From: Pelistega sp.
Lineage (GTDB): Bacteria; Pseudomonadota; Gammaproteobacteria; Burkholderiales; Burkholderiaceae_B
Assembly (NCBI GenBank): GCA_030538255.1
Contig: JAUNUI010000014.1
Location: 1 to 64,000, forward strand
Reading direction: 5' to 3'
Length of the DNA: 64,000 bases
Part shown: positions 8,324 to 19,100 of the stretch, in pieces
Layout of the letters: the number at the start of each line of letters is the position of its first letter
How positions within the stretch are numbered: position 1 is the stretch's first letter
Made by a program: the position numbers and the translations under genes
The notes under the pieces: generated by a model
What the model was told of the DNA's origin: nothing
Databases searched by the model: none
Seen by the model: the letters and a program-made list of their open reading frames with translations, nothing else

Positions 8324-9682
8324 TTATTCAATCGACCGTCCACAAGCGACACCACTGGCCCAGGCCCATTGGAAATTATAGCCACCTAACCAGCCTGTCA
8401 CATCCAAGACTTCACCAATAAAATACAAGCCCGGCACCTGTTTTGCTTGCATAGTTTTCTGATTTATTTGTGCCGTATCCACCCCACCCTTCATGGCTTC
8501 GGCTTTCTTAAAGCCTGCCGTACCACTGGGCACAATCGTCCATTCATGAATTTGCTGGGCCAAAGCACGAATCTGCTTATCGGGCATATCAGCTAAGCGC
8601 AAATCAAGACTGAGCCCTTCTTGCTCCATCCAAGACTGCGCCAAACGCTTCGGCCATAGACTAGAGAGAACGCTTAAGAGCTTTTGCTTATTACCCGGTT
8701 TAGCCTCAAGCAAAGCTTTCGCCAAGTCTTCCTGCGGCGCCAAATTTAAGCGAATCGGGGCTGTGCCATCCCAATACGAAGATATTTGCAGAATCCCTGG
8801 CCCTGAAAGACCTCGATGAGTAAATAAGACATCCTCTAAGAACTCAGTCTTCTGCTTACCTTGCCCACAACTCACAATCACCTCCAAAGAGACGCCTGAT
8901 AAGTCTGCAAAGCGCTTCCAGGACTGTGCATCGAACACGAGTGGTACCAAGGCAGGTCTCGGTTCAATAACTTTCAAACCAAACTGACGTGCCACTTTCA
9001 GGCCATAATCACTCGCCCCTAATTGTGGAATCGCCATACCACCCGTAGCGATGACAAGATTCTTCGCCTGATACACACCACTACTGGTATGGATGATAAA
9101 AGGCGCTGTGGCTGCGCTTGAGGTGGAATTTTTCGCTAAGGCCGCTGCATCTGAACTTGCTGCATCTGAACTTGCTGAAGCTGAGGCCACTGAGTCTGAG
9201 TCTGTTGAGTCTGAGGCCGTCATTGATTGCGCATTAGTGCGAGCACCCACCTCCCGTAAGGGAAGCTGATGCTCAATCTTCTCCACCTGGCAAGCCATGC
9301 GCCAGCTAACATGCGCATCATCACATTCTTGCTTGAGCATCTGGATAATCTGCTCACTTGACTCATCACAGAATAATTGTCCGCGATGCTTCTCATGATA
9401 AGCAATTCGATGCTTACGCACCAGAGCCAGAAAGTCTTGCGGCGTATACGCACTTAAGGCAGAGCGGCAAAAGGCAGGATTGGCCGACATAAAATTCTGC
9501 CAGCTCGCACCAATATTGGTGAAGTTGCAACGACCACCGCCAGAGATACGAATCTTCTCCGCAAGTTTCTTGGCATGATCAATCAATAAGACGCGCTTAC
9601 CGCGTGCGCCAGCCACGGCAGCACACATCATGCCTGCCGCGCCAGCACCAATGATCACTACGTCATAGCTCGCTTTTGCCAT
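8324..9682 (-). CDS. NAD(P)/FAD-dependent oxidoreductase, HI0933/YhiN (BaiN) family
   Basis: A cytoplasmic flavoprotein of unsettled physiological role. FAD binding is shown by the N-terminal IIGAGAAGMMCA dinucleotide fold, KIRISGGGRCNFTN and LVIATGGMAIPQLGASDYG; the C terminus GLYFIGEVLDVTGWLGGYNFQWAWASG is diagnostic of the HI0933 family. At 452 residues it is about 50 longer than usual because of a Ser/Ala/Asp-rich low-complexity stretch at residues 145-193, which looks like an expansion of short DNA repeats. It starts right at the edge of the repeated block downstream of the decarboxylase gene. Confidence 0.9.
   Translation of the reverse strand: MAKASYDVVIIGAGAAGMMCAAVAGARGKRVLLIDHAKKLAEKIRISGGGRCNFTNIGASWQNFMSANPAFCRSALSAYTPQDFLALVRKHRIAYHEKHRGQLFCDESSEQIIQMLKQECDDAHVSWRMACQVEKIEHQLPLREVGARTNAQSMTASDSTDSDSVASASASSDAASSDAAALAKNSTSSAATAPFIIHTSSGVYQAKNLVIATGGMAIPQLGASDYGLKVARQFGLKVIEPRPALVPLVFDAQSWKRFADLSGVSLEVIVSCGQGKQKTEFLEDVLFTHRGLSGPGILQISSYWDGTAPIRLNLAPQEDLAKALLEAKPGNKQKLLSVLSSLWPKRLAQSWMEQEGLSLDLRLADMPDKQIRALAQQIHEWTIVPSGTAGFKKAEAMKGGVDTAQINQKTMQAKQVPGLYFIGEVLDVTGWLGGYNFQWAWASGVACGRSIE
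9104..9250 (-). repeat. In-frame low-complexity insertion in the YhiN-like gene
   Basis: This segment encodes about 49 residues rich in Ser, Ala and Asp. It contains a tandem 15-bp unit (AGTTCAGATGCAGCA on the coding strand) and GACTCA hexamers. It is absent from the usual family length and interrupts the region between the FAD motifs. Confidence 0.7.
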
Positions 9683-9836
9683 TAAAAAGCCTTAAACAAT
9701 CTTAATACCATTGAGGCAGAGTCATTCTCTGCCCCAATGAATTTCATTAAACCTTAAATACTCTTAATACCACTAAGGCAGAATGCGCATCTGCCTCAAT
9801 GGTCTTACCATTAAACCTTAAATACCCTTGACACAG
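9680..9836 (-). repeat. Three about 64-bp copies of decarboxylase tail plus hairpin
   Basis: The decarboxylase 3' end (C copy, from about 9809) recurs at about 9745 and 9680, with periods of 64 and 65 bp. The tail peptides read VKGI-stop, IKSI-stop and IKIV-stop. Each interval carries a hairpin built on GGCAGA/TCTGCC (within 9713-9736 and 9776-9797), so a tail-plus-terminator unit appears tandemly duplicated. The last copy touches the start codon of the downstream flavoprotein gene. Confidence 0.75.
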
Positions 9837-12079
9837 TCAACATAGAAGTAGTCTTCACCAGCATCATTCACTTCATGACTTAAACCATGGATAAAGGTCT
9901 CAAAGCCCGGGAATTTACGGTTAAAGTCACGTGCAAAGCGTAGGTAATCGACGATGCGCTTATTAAAGCGCTCGCCAGGAATTAAGAGCGGGATGCCTGG
10001 AGGATAAGGCGTTAATAACACACCCGTGACACGATTTTCCAAGTCATCAATCTTCACACGCTCAACATCACGATGCGCCATGCGATTGAAGGCATCGCTT
10101 GGCTTCATCGCTGGCACCATATCACTGGTATACACCTCAGTGGTTAAGCGTGCCACATCATGCTCACTATAGGCTTCGTGCACCATCTGACATAGATCAC
10201 GTAGCCCTAAGTGCTCGTACTGACGGAAGTTCTTACAGAAATCAGGCATCGCACGCCACATTGGCTGATTGCGGTCATAATCATCTTTAAACTGCTGTAA
10301 GGCAGTGAGTAAGGTATTCCAACGACCCTTGGTAATACCGATAGTAAACATAATAAAGAAGGAATATAGACCCGTCTTCTCAACCACAATTCCATGCTCC
10401 GCCAGATACTTACTCACTAGGGAAGCAGGAATCCCAGACTCGCCGAATTGACCTTGTACATCTAGTCCAGGGGTAATAATGGTGGCTTTAATCGGATCGA
10501 GCATATTAAAGCCTTCAGCCAGATTACCAAAACCATGCCACTCTTCGTCTGACTCTAAAATCCAATCCGATTGTTCACCAATACCCTCAGGCACTAAACG
10601 ATTCGGACCCCAGACCTTAAACCACCAATCATCGCGGCCGTATTCTGAGGCGACTTTACGCATCGCACGACGAAAATCAAGAGCTTCGCTAATACTCTCT
10701 TCAACTAAAGCCGTACCACCTGGAGGCTCCATCATGGCAGCCGCCACGTCACACGAGGCAATAATGGCATATTGTGGCGAAGTTGAGGTATGCATTAAGA
10801 AAGCTTCATTAAAGATATTGCGATCTAATTTACGCGATTCAGACTCTTGCACAATAATCTGTGAGGCTTGTGAAATACCTGCCAATAATTTATGCGTTGA
10901 GTGTGTTGCAAACACCATCGCTTCAGGGTGACGTGGACGATTTTCACCAATCGCATGCATATCTTCATAAAACTCATGGAATGAAGCATGCGGCAACCAA
11001 GCCTCATCAAAGTGCAAGGTATCAACTAAATTACCGAGCTTCTCTTTAATCATTTCCACGTTATAGGTGACACCATCATAAGTACTCTGGGTCAAGGTCA
11101 TGATACGTGGTTTCTTATTCTCTAACTCACGGGCAAACGGGTGCGCCTCAATCTTCTTACGAATATTCTCGGGCTCAAACTCGGATAAAGGAATCGGCCC
11201 AATAATCCCTAAGTGGTTACGCGTCGGGCGCAAGAACACAGGAATCGCACCAATCATGGTAATCGCATGCAAGATCGACTTGTGGCAGTTACGGTCAACC
11301 AAGACCACATCACCCGCGGCAACATTACCGTGCCAGACAATTTTGTTTGAAGTTGACGTACCGTTAGTGACGAAATAGCAGTGATCAGCATGGAAAATAC
11401 GCGCCGCATTACGCTCAGACTCAGCCACAGGACCGGTATGATCTAATAATTGACCAAGCTCTTCAACCGCATTACAGACGTCAGCACGTAACATATTCTC
11501 ACCAAAGAACTGGTGAAACATTTGCCCCACAGGACTCTTTAAAAAGGCCACGCCACCTGAGTGACCTGGGCAGTGCCATGAATAAGAACCGTCCATCGCG
11601 TACTTCACTAATTCGCGGAAAAAAGGCGGCGGCAAACTTTCTTGATAACTGCGTGCTTCGCGAATAATATGGCGCGCCACAAACTCAGGCGTATCTTCAA
11701 ACATATGAATAAAGCCATGCAGTTCACGCAAAATATCATTCGGAATATGTTGTGAAGTACGGGTTTCACCATACAGATAAATAGGAATATCTGCATTACG
11801 AAAGCGTAACTCACCAATAAACTGACGTAAATTTTTAATCGCCGATGCCACATCCTCAGGTGAGTCCACATCAAACTCTTCATCATCAATCGATAGGATG
11901 AACGCACTCGCACGACTTTGCTGCTGCGCAAATGAACTTAAATCGCCATAACTGGTTACTGCTAGAACCTCAACACCTTCGGCCTCAATCGCCTTAGCTA
12001 GAGCACGTACACCGAAACCTGACACGCTATCCGCGTGGTAATCTTCGTCGATAATAACAATGGGAAAACGAAACTTCAT
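9818..12079 (-). CDS. Orn/Lys/Arg decarboxylase family, group I PLP enzyme
   Basis: A PLP-dependent decarboxylase of the AdiA/CadA/SpeC fold, 753 residues, closest in length to biodegradative arginine decarboxylase (about 755). It has an N-terminal receiver-like wing domain (IVIIDEDYHADSVSGFG), then the PLP core with GTSTSNKIV, HFDEAWLPHASFH and the PLP-lysine motif HSTHKLLAGISQAS, then a C-terminal domain. The enzyme makes agmatine, cadaverine or putrescine with CO2, used in polyamine supply or acid resistance. Substrate cannot be decided from motifs. No adjacent antiporter gene (AdiC/CadB/PotE type) is present, which argues against a classic acid-resistance operon. Confidence 0.9.
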   Translation of the reverse strand: MKFRFPIVIIDEDYHADSVSGFGVRALAKAIEAEGVEVLAVTSYGDLSSFAQQQSRASAFILSIDDEEFDVDSPEDVASAIKNLRQFIGELRFRNADIPIYLYGETRTSQHIPNDILRELHGFIHMFEDTPEFVARHIIREARSYQESLPPPFFRELVKYAMDGSYSWHCPGHSGGVAFLKSPVGQMFHQFFGENMLRADVCNAVEELGQLLDHTGPVAESERNAARIFHADHCYFVTNGTSTSNKIVWHGNVAAGDVVLVDRNCHKSILHAITMIGAIPVFLRPTRNHLGIIGPIPLSEFEPENIRKKIEAHPFARELENKKPRIMTLTQSTYDGVTYNVEMIKEKLGNLVDTLHFDEAWLPHASFHEFYEDMHAIGENRPRHPEAMVFATHSTHKLLAGISQASQIIVQESESRKLDRNIFNEAFLMHTSTSPQYAIIASCDVAAAMMEPPGGTALVEESISEALDFRRAMRKVASEYGRDDWWFKVWGPNRLVPEGIGEQSDWILESDEEWHGFGNLAEGFNMLDPIKATIITPGLDVQGQFGESGIPASLVSKYLAEHGIVVEKTGLYSFFIMFTIGITKGRWNTLLTALQQFKDDYDRNQPMWRAMPDFCKNFRQYEHLGLRDLCQMVHEAYSEHDVARLTTEVYTSDMVPAMKPSDAFNRMAHRDVERVKIDDLENRVTGVLLTPYPPGIPLLIPGERFNKRIVDYLRFARDFNRKFPGFETFIHGLSHEVNDAGEDYFYVDCVKGI

Positions 12080-12109
12080 GCAAGACTCCTCATCACGGCG
12101 TTCAATGGA

Positions 12110-12136
12110 TTAATGCCCTTATCGTTAGGGCATTAA
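12110..12136 (-). promoter_or_regulatory. Hairpin in the decarboxylase 5' leader
   Basis: A perfect 10-bp stem (12110-12119 with 12127-12136) lies 31 bp upstream of the decarboxylase start. On the plus strand it is followed by an A-rich run, so it could also terminate antisense transcription. Confidence 0.5.
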
Positions 12137-12235
12137 TTCAAGTTTCATTAAAAAAAAGACGGGGGAATAACAATACAAACCGCACAAACTGTTCTAAGCA
12201 CCTAAGCCACACTCACCCTATTTAAAGCGAGCAGT

Positions 12236-12337
12236 CCTTGCGCATATCCACGGCTTGCGATTAAGGCAAACTGAGCGCATACGTGAGACCGATTTAGGTA
12301 GCCTTGCGTATATCCACAGTTTGCGACTAAGGCAAAC
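12236..12337. repeat. Direct repeat of a 36-bp unit
   Basis: Two copies of a 36-bp sequence (12236-12271 and 12302-12337) differ at four positions and are spaced 66 bp apart. They begin CCTTGCG and end TAAGGCAAAC. They lie in the 336-bp gap between dcd and the decarboxylase gene, which otherwise holds only the leader hairpin at 12110. Confidence 0.75.
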
Positions 12338-12415
12338 ATATGCTGTACACAGGGAGCAAGCAACCCTTAAGACAGCGCCTTAGTTAGCGTAAAGAGCTTA
12401 GTGAGCAAAGATAAA

Positions 12416-12979
12416 TTATGTGCGCGGTAATGTGACACCTTGTTGACCTTGGTATTTACCACCACGGTCCTTATACGAGGTTTCACACTCTTCATCACTT
12501 TCTAAAAACAAGAATTGGGCACATCCCTCACCGGCGTAAATCTTCGCAGGGAGTGGTGTGGTATTCGAAAACTCTAAGGTCACATGACCTTCCCACTCAG
12601 GCTCGAGCGGCGTCACATTCACAATAATGCCACAACGCGCATAGGTACTCTTACCCAAGCAAATCGTTAACACATTACGTGGAATACGGAAATACTCGAC
12701 CGTGCGCGCTAAAGCGAAGGAATTCGGTGGAATGATACACACATCCCCTTCAAAATCCACGAATGATTTTTCATCGAAATTCTTCGGATCAACAATGGTT
12801 GAATTGATATTGGTGAAAATCTTAAATTCACGAGCGCAACGAACGTCGTAACCATAACTACTGGTGCCATAACTTACAATTTTTTCATCATTACGATAAC
12901 GTACTTGACCTAGCTCAAAAGGCTCAATCATGCCCTTAATCGCCTGCTCACGAATCCAACGGTCGTTTTTTATACTCAT
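12416..12979 (-). CDS. dcd: dCTP deaminase
   Basis: Deaminates dCTP to dUTP, feeding dUMP to thymidylate synthase. It is 187 residues (E. coli 193), with the family signature: [12 protein letters not shown]-like loop ([13 protein letters not shown]), [19 protein letters not shown] carrying the catalytic Glu of LEFSN, and the C-terminal lid [12 protein letters not shown]. Functionally it connects with thyA in this window, though it is 11 kb away. The dcd-apbC-metG proximity is typical of Burkholderiales. Confidence 0.96.
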   Translation of the reverse strand: MSIKNDRWIREQAIKGMIEPFELGQVRYRNDEKIVSYGTSSYGYDVRCAREFKIFTNINSTIVDPKNFDEKSFVDFEGDVCIIPPNSFALARTVEYFRIPRNVLTICLGKSTYARCGIIVNVTPLEPEWEGHVTLEFSNTTPLPAKIYAGEGCAQFLFLESDEECETSYKDRGGKYQGQQGVTLPRT

Positions 12980-13098
12980 GAAGTATGCTCAATAAGAAAA
13001 ATTAGAATAAAGAATTGCGCTTATTTTACCCTGTATCATGCGACTAAAAAAAGATATTGCCATGCAATCCTTAAAGAAGCCTAAATCCTAGACTAAAT

Positions 13099-13148
13099 GA
13101 CACCGCTCTGGCGCAAGGACTCCCCTGCGACCAAGACGACACCGCTCT
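13099..13148. repeat. Short direct repeat between tamB and dcd
   Basis: The word GACACCGCTCT occurs at 13099-13109 and 13138-13148, with a further GACGACACC at about 13154. Nothing else is seen in the 190-bp gap between the end of tamB and dcd. Confidence 0.5.
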
Positions 13149-13167
13149 AGCTCGACGACACCCTACC

Positions 13168-16100
13168 TTAATCCGCAAAGAAGCGTCGATAGACAAACTC
13201 CAAGCCATTCACTGTGCCAAGTTTCAAGTCCATGGTCAAGTGGCGCATTAAGGAATAACTACCGCGCACCACAGTACCCGTGCCCGTTAAGGCTTGCTCG
13301 ACACTTAAGCGCCACGAGTCACCGAATTTCTTACTCGCGTAGAAGAATTGATCGGATTCCCCATAGCCACGGTAAGCCGTGCTATCCGCCACGGTTCTAT
13401 CAGGCAGAATATTATCACTATCACCCACCCCACCAGAGCTCACACCAATATCATCAATGCCTAACTTTCTATAGAAGGGCTCTTCCCCCCCAATTAAGGA
13501 GCTACCCACCGAGAATAGCAAGGCCAAGTCAGCGCCACTGCTATCAGGTCCGCGTCCCATAATTAACCACGAGAGTTTCTCAACTTCACTCACATCAGGA
13601 TAAGAAACCAAGGTGATTTTCGGATTCTTCGCCGTTCCAATGACACGCAAGCCCGCTTCGACCTCAGTACCTGTACGAATCGCTTCAATATTCAAGGTCG
13701 GATTTGTAATATTACCTGAGAAAGCAATTTGACCGCGACGAATCTGTAAGCGCTGTCCATAGGCCTCAATCGCACCACCACGCGTACGGAACTCACCCTC
13801 AGCCGTGAGGCGCCCTTGTTCTTGCAAGAGATTAATCGAGCCGACTAAACCCGAGTTCAAGCCCATCCCAACTAAGTAAAAGCGCGGCCCTAAATCAACC
13901 GTCAGATTCATCGCAAGGTCGGTCGTGCTTGGCGGTGGCGCTTGATACTCAGTCTGACCTGGTTTGAGTACGATCACATCACTGTCAACCGTCGGCACTG
14001 TGTCCAAAATATCAATACTGGCCCAACCCGCATCCGCGGTGACCTTCCCCGTCAGCGACACTTTCGGCAAGGCCGCATCTAAGTCAATCGCACCGCTCAG
14101 CATAACGAAGCGGTCAGAGCGTTGGATGATCGGATAGTGATCGAGAACCGCACGCATATCACCGACTGAGCGAGCAATATCCCACTTGCCGGTTAAGTTT
14201 AAACTACCATTCTGAGCGGGAGGATTCTCTTCAATCCATTGACGCGTACGCCACTCGCTTGGCACCACCCGAATCACTGAAGGGAAATGCAAGGAGTCAA
14301 TCGTCACACTGGTATTATGGAAGGAACCCCGCAGCGTCCCATTGAGTAAGCGGATACCATTCTCCACCTCAACAATACGCAAATTACGACCGTTAATCTG
14401 GCCTTGCGAATCCCATTGACCATTGGCGCGTGATTGCAAACTCACATCAAAATCAAGCGCCCCACCGAGGCTCAGTAAATCATTGGTGAAGACCGACGCC
14501 CAGGCAATATCTTGAATACTACCCTTGGCTTGCAGGCTAGTACCACCACGCAAATTCGGTGTTAAGCCCTTAAAGTCGCTACGTAAAGTAAGCGCCACAT
14601 TACCCTTATCCCGAGTCTGTATTTGCAAATCACCATTCAAGACACTGCTACCAGGACCTGCTTGTTGAAACTTCAACTGAGTTGCCAATTGACTTAAGCC
14701 GAGGGCGAACGGTGTCTCGGTGGGCACCAGAATATCACCACTCACTCGGCGTACATTCACATCACCGAGCAGAGCACCGTTATAGGCCAAGTCCCAGTTG
14801 AGGTCAAAAATCAAATCGTTGACCTTAGCTAAATTAGGATTACGCACAATCACACCACCACGCTGTGTTGTTGTGGAACTAGCAGGTAACAAATCACCAA
14901 ACATCTTATTCAGATCATTAATCACGGCAGGAGAAACAACAAAGCGACTAATCGCCCCCTTACTGCTCCACAAACCATCCTTACCTGTTGAGCCCAGTTG
15001 TTGCACTTTCACCGTGTGATTACCTGGTAGACGCACCGTGAATGTCGACGCGCCCAAGTTCCACTCAGGCTGATTCTGACTACCAACGGGGACAAAGTGG
15101 ACTCCCGCCACTTGATCTTGGCTCACACTAAAGCCTTGATAAGAGGCATTAAGCTTACTGATGGCGCCACTCCAGCCCTGTTTATTAACCGCCAACTTAT
15201 GCCAAGCACCTTGCGCCTTAATTTCAGCATGGATGGGCTGCGCACCTTTGGCATTAAAGCTGCCTGTTTGCACATAATCAGCAACGACATCAATCTCATG
15301 GTTATTAATGGCGCCTTTAAGTTTGCCCTTAAGCATGGCACCACCCTCTAAGCCCGGATAAAGATCCGCTAAGCGCGGCAGGCGAATATCCATATTCAGC
15401 TCATCACCCGTCTTACCGAAAGCACCCGCACTCTTAATCGTATTACTGCCTATTTGTAAATCGATATCGGCTTTTTCAATCAGATAGATATGCGGATCAA
15501 AGCCTGCTGGCGGTGCCACCTGCAGATTATCAATTACTCGAGTTAAATTAACATCAGCACGCCCTGAAAGCTTCTGCTTATTCCAAATGCTATCCGGGGC
15601 AAAGTCAGCCTGCAAATTCGCTGACAGCAGGCCATGTAAGTCGGAGAGTACGGCAGTCCCCTTCACCTTGCCATTCAATAAGGCCGGCGGCACAGCACCA
15701 AAACTTAATTTATCAAGAGCCAAGTGCTTAGCGTCCAAATCAACATCAATGGTTTGAATCTCGCCATCAACACCCGAGCGTACAATCTTGGCAAAGCCCT
15801 TAACCCCTGTCTTATCAGGCAAGACCATATCAATCTCACCATCTTGCAAGACAAGTGGACTGTCTAGATCAAGCCAAAGTGTGGAGTTTAGGTGTGAGTT
15901 CTGCCCTTGCGCTTGCACTAAGAGGTCAAAGCCAGATTGTTCCTGTCGAGGCGTAGCTTGTAAACTGAGACGATCAAAGTCAAAAGGCACTGGCGTCTTA
16001 ATTGGCCATACCCCACTGCCATCGGTACGTTCAAGTAAGACATCAGCCGCCACCGATTTGCGTGTATCTACATCCCACTGCCCCTTGAACACCATCTCTT

Positions 16101-19100
16101 GTTTAGCATCACGTAGACTCGCAGGACTCGCGGCCAAATTAGCGCCTGTGCTTAAGGTATCGATCAAGGCCATCAGGCGATCAACAATCGGCTGACTTAA
16201 ACTTAAGTCACTAAACACACCCTTAGATTGAATTTGTTTGCCCTGACCTTCACTTGCCTCATGCGTAATCTGTGCAGTACGGCCATTGGGCATCCTTAAT
16301 TGCAGACGAGCCGGTCCTACTTGCCAAATGGCAGGCAAGCGAGTTGCACTCGTCGTTAAGGGCACGATCGCTGCAGCATTCTCCGCGCTACTCGGCTGAA
16401 CCGCAGCATCAGAGGAGGTCGGCGTGCTAGCGCTTGGCAGCAAATCTTGTTCTGCCGTGTATGCCAATTTCACAGCATCTTGCAGATTTAAAGCAATATC
16501 GACAAACTGTGCTTGTAGCGTCTGCAACTCATAGGTCCAAGCATCAAGACGCTGTTCAGCTGAACCGCCCGAGGCTTTTAACTCAAGATGAAGTACATTA
16601 TCTTTCTGCTTAAGATTCGGCGTAAATTGCACTTGCGCATCAAGGGCATGGGCAAATAAGCGACCTTGCAACTTCGCATCTAGCAATGCACCACCGTGTA
16701 AACTCGGCACAATTTGCGCCAAAGCAGGCATATTCGCTTGCAGTTGTAGGCGATCAGAATCTGCGCCAAGCGCACCTTGAGCCACTAGCGACTGTTCTCC
16801 TAGGCGCAGATTAATATCCACATCTTTTAGTTTAATCTTTTCATAGTAAGCACTTAAATGATTCGGCAAGGCTTGCGGGTGTTGATTTGCCTTATGTTCT
16901 TCAATCAGTTTTTGATTAGCAATTGCCGCCTCTTGAGAGCTAACGACGCCAGAAGGCTGCCCCTCTGAGCTTATCGAAGAACTCAGTGTATCACTCAGTA
17001 ATTGCGCCCAAGCCTGATGATAAGCAGGCCAATATTCTTGTAGATCAATATGCGCTTGCAGATGACCGTCAAGAGCTTGCTTAAGCCACTGACTGCCTGG
17101 CAAAACATCACCAACAAGCATGACTTCGCGCAAGTGTTCTTGGCTGTCAACCACACCATCAAGCACTAATTTTGTGCTCAAATTTGTATTCTTAACGGCA
17201 CCTAATGATAAGGCGTATAGATCAAGCTTATCTGCTTCAAGCGTGACACGTACAGCGTGCCAAACTGTGGATTTGTCCGGATTCGCACCAGTTCCCGCTT
17301 GAGTTTGAGCCTGAGCCTGCTCTGGTGCTAGCGTATCTGCTTGAGTCTGAGTCTGAGCTGGAGTTTGAGTTTGCCCTAGCATTTCAGCTGAAGCTAGCAT
17401 TTCAGCTGAAGCTAGCGTCTGCACTGCTGACTGGCGCTGAACCTGTGCATTATTATCCATTCTTGCCCGGCTTATCGCCTCTAATGCAGTTGCATCTTGC
17501 AGCACGAGAGTGTTACCTTGAATACGCAAACTGGAGTCATCGCTAAATCGAATATCGGCATGCCCATCTTGCAGCAGAAAGGATGTGCTCGCATCCATAT
17601 TCAAGTCCACATCAACACTGGACTTATCCCCATCGCCTTGCGCCTTCAATCGATATAATTGGCTTTGCTCTGTTTGCTCTAGCAACACAGTCAATTGCTT
17701 AACATCTAAAGGAATATCAGGATTAATCGGTAGGAAGCGCTGGCCTTGGCGTTGTAACTCAAGTTGTAATTTAAGTGCTGGGCTTTGGGCAAGATTCCAC
17801 TTAATGTCATACAACACATCATCGTACTTAGTTTTGCTCGCACGGCTTTGCTCATCCAGCGGTAAATTCAAAAGCTGCATTAATTTCTGTGAGACAGCCA
17901 ACTGCTTAACTTCGCCAATCGAACTTAAGACCGCCCCACTTTGAGAGGAACCTTGGTGCTTTATGCTAGCGACCTTATCACCTGGTACTTTTAAGCGAAA
18001 CTCAGCTTCTCCCACTTGCCACTGAACCGCATTATCCAATAACACCTCCGCCGCCATTTTCCCAGCAGAATCGAGGGCAAAATCGAGGTGTTTGACCTGC
18101 AGCTGATCCAAGCTGCCACGCCAAAAAGGAATCTGCAAGAGATCTTTAGCGGTGCCACTACCCTGAATATCGAAAGCAATCGGCGCTTGACCCAGCTCTT
18201 GACTATCCGCCACTTGATAAAAACCATTTAAGTTCAGACTGTGCTCACGCACGCTACCCTGCAAATCACCCTTAACTTGGGCGGCATAACCAATCTTCGG
18301 CCACACATGCTCAAGCTTAGGAAGCTCGGCATCTACACGCAAGTTATCGCCTGTTTGACCAAACTCACCCTGAGTCTGGATATGATTATCACCAACACGC
18401 AGATTGATATTCGCGCGCTCAAAAATCACATCTTCTAAAACAAAGCCCTGGTTTGGCTGTTCTTGTATGCCATCCGTAGTAGGCGCTTGCACGGCTTGTG
18501 GCGTAAACACTTGGCGCAAATCCATGGCAAGATCCACATCACCACTCAAGGTCTGCGCATTCCACACACTGCCGGAACCAAGCTCTAGACGCATCTCAGC
18601 ACGCTTGAATTGACTCAAACCCGTGGCTTCAGTACTTAAGTGCAAGCGTCCGCCAACTAAGCTACTCGTCATAATATTGCTAAGATCTAAGCGCTCAGCC
18701 TGCACATCGGCGACGAGTTTCTGCAGACCATCCGTGTCATGCTCGCTAGTGACTTGGGCATTCAGCTGAGTACTATTCGGTACGCTAAATTGCAAGTCGA
18801 GATTCTCAAGCAATAAAGGGGCAAAAATATTCATAAGGCCATCGGCCTTCAGCACAACCTCCTGCCCACTGCCCGCCATCTCAAGTTTGAGTGCTTTCAG
18901 TGAACCGGTTAAACTTAAACTCAGATCAAGATTGCATGCCAAGTCGGTTTGAATCTTATTTTCTGCTTGTACTTGCGGCGGGTTCAAGCATAAGGGAGAG
19001 CTAATAATCTTGCCTTGATTACTTGAATATAAGTGGATAAATAAGGGCCAATCAGGATTACCTAATTGCTCAAGTCGCACTTCACCTTTAATCAAACTAT

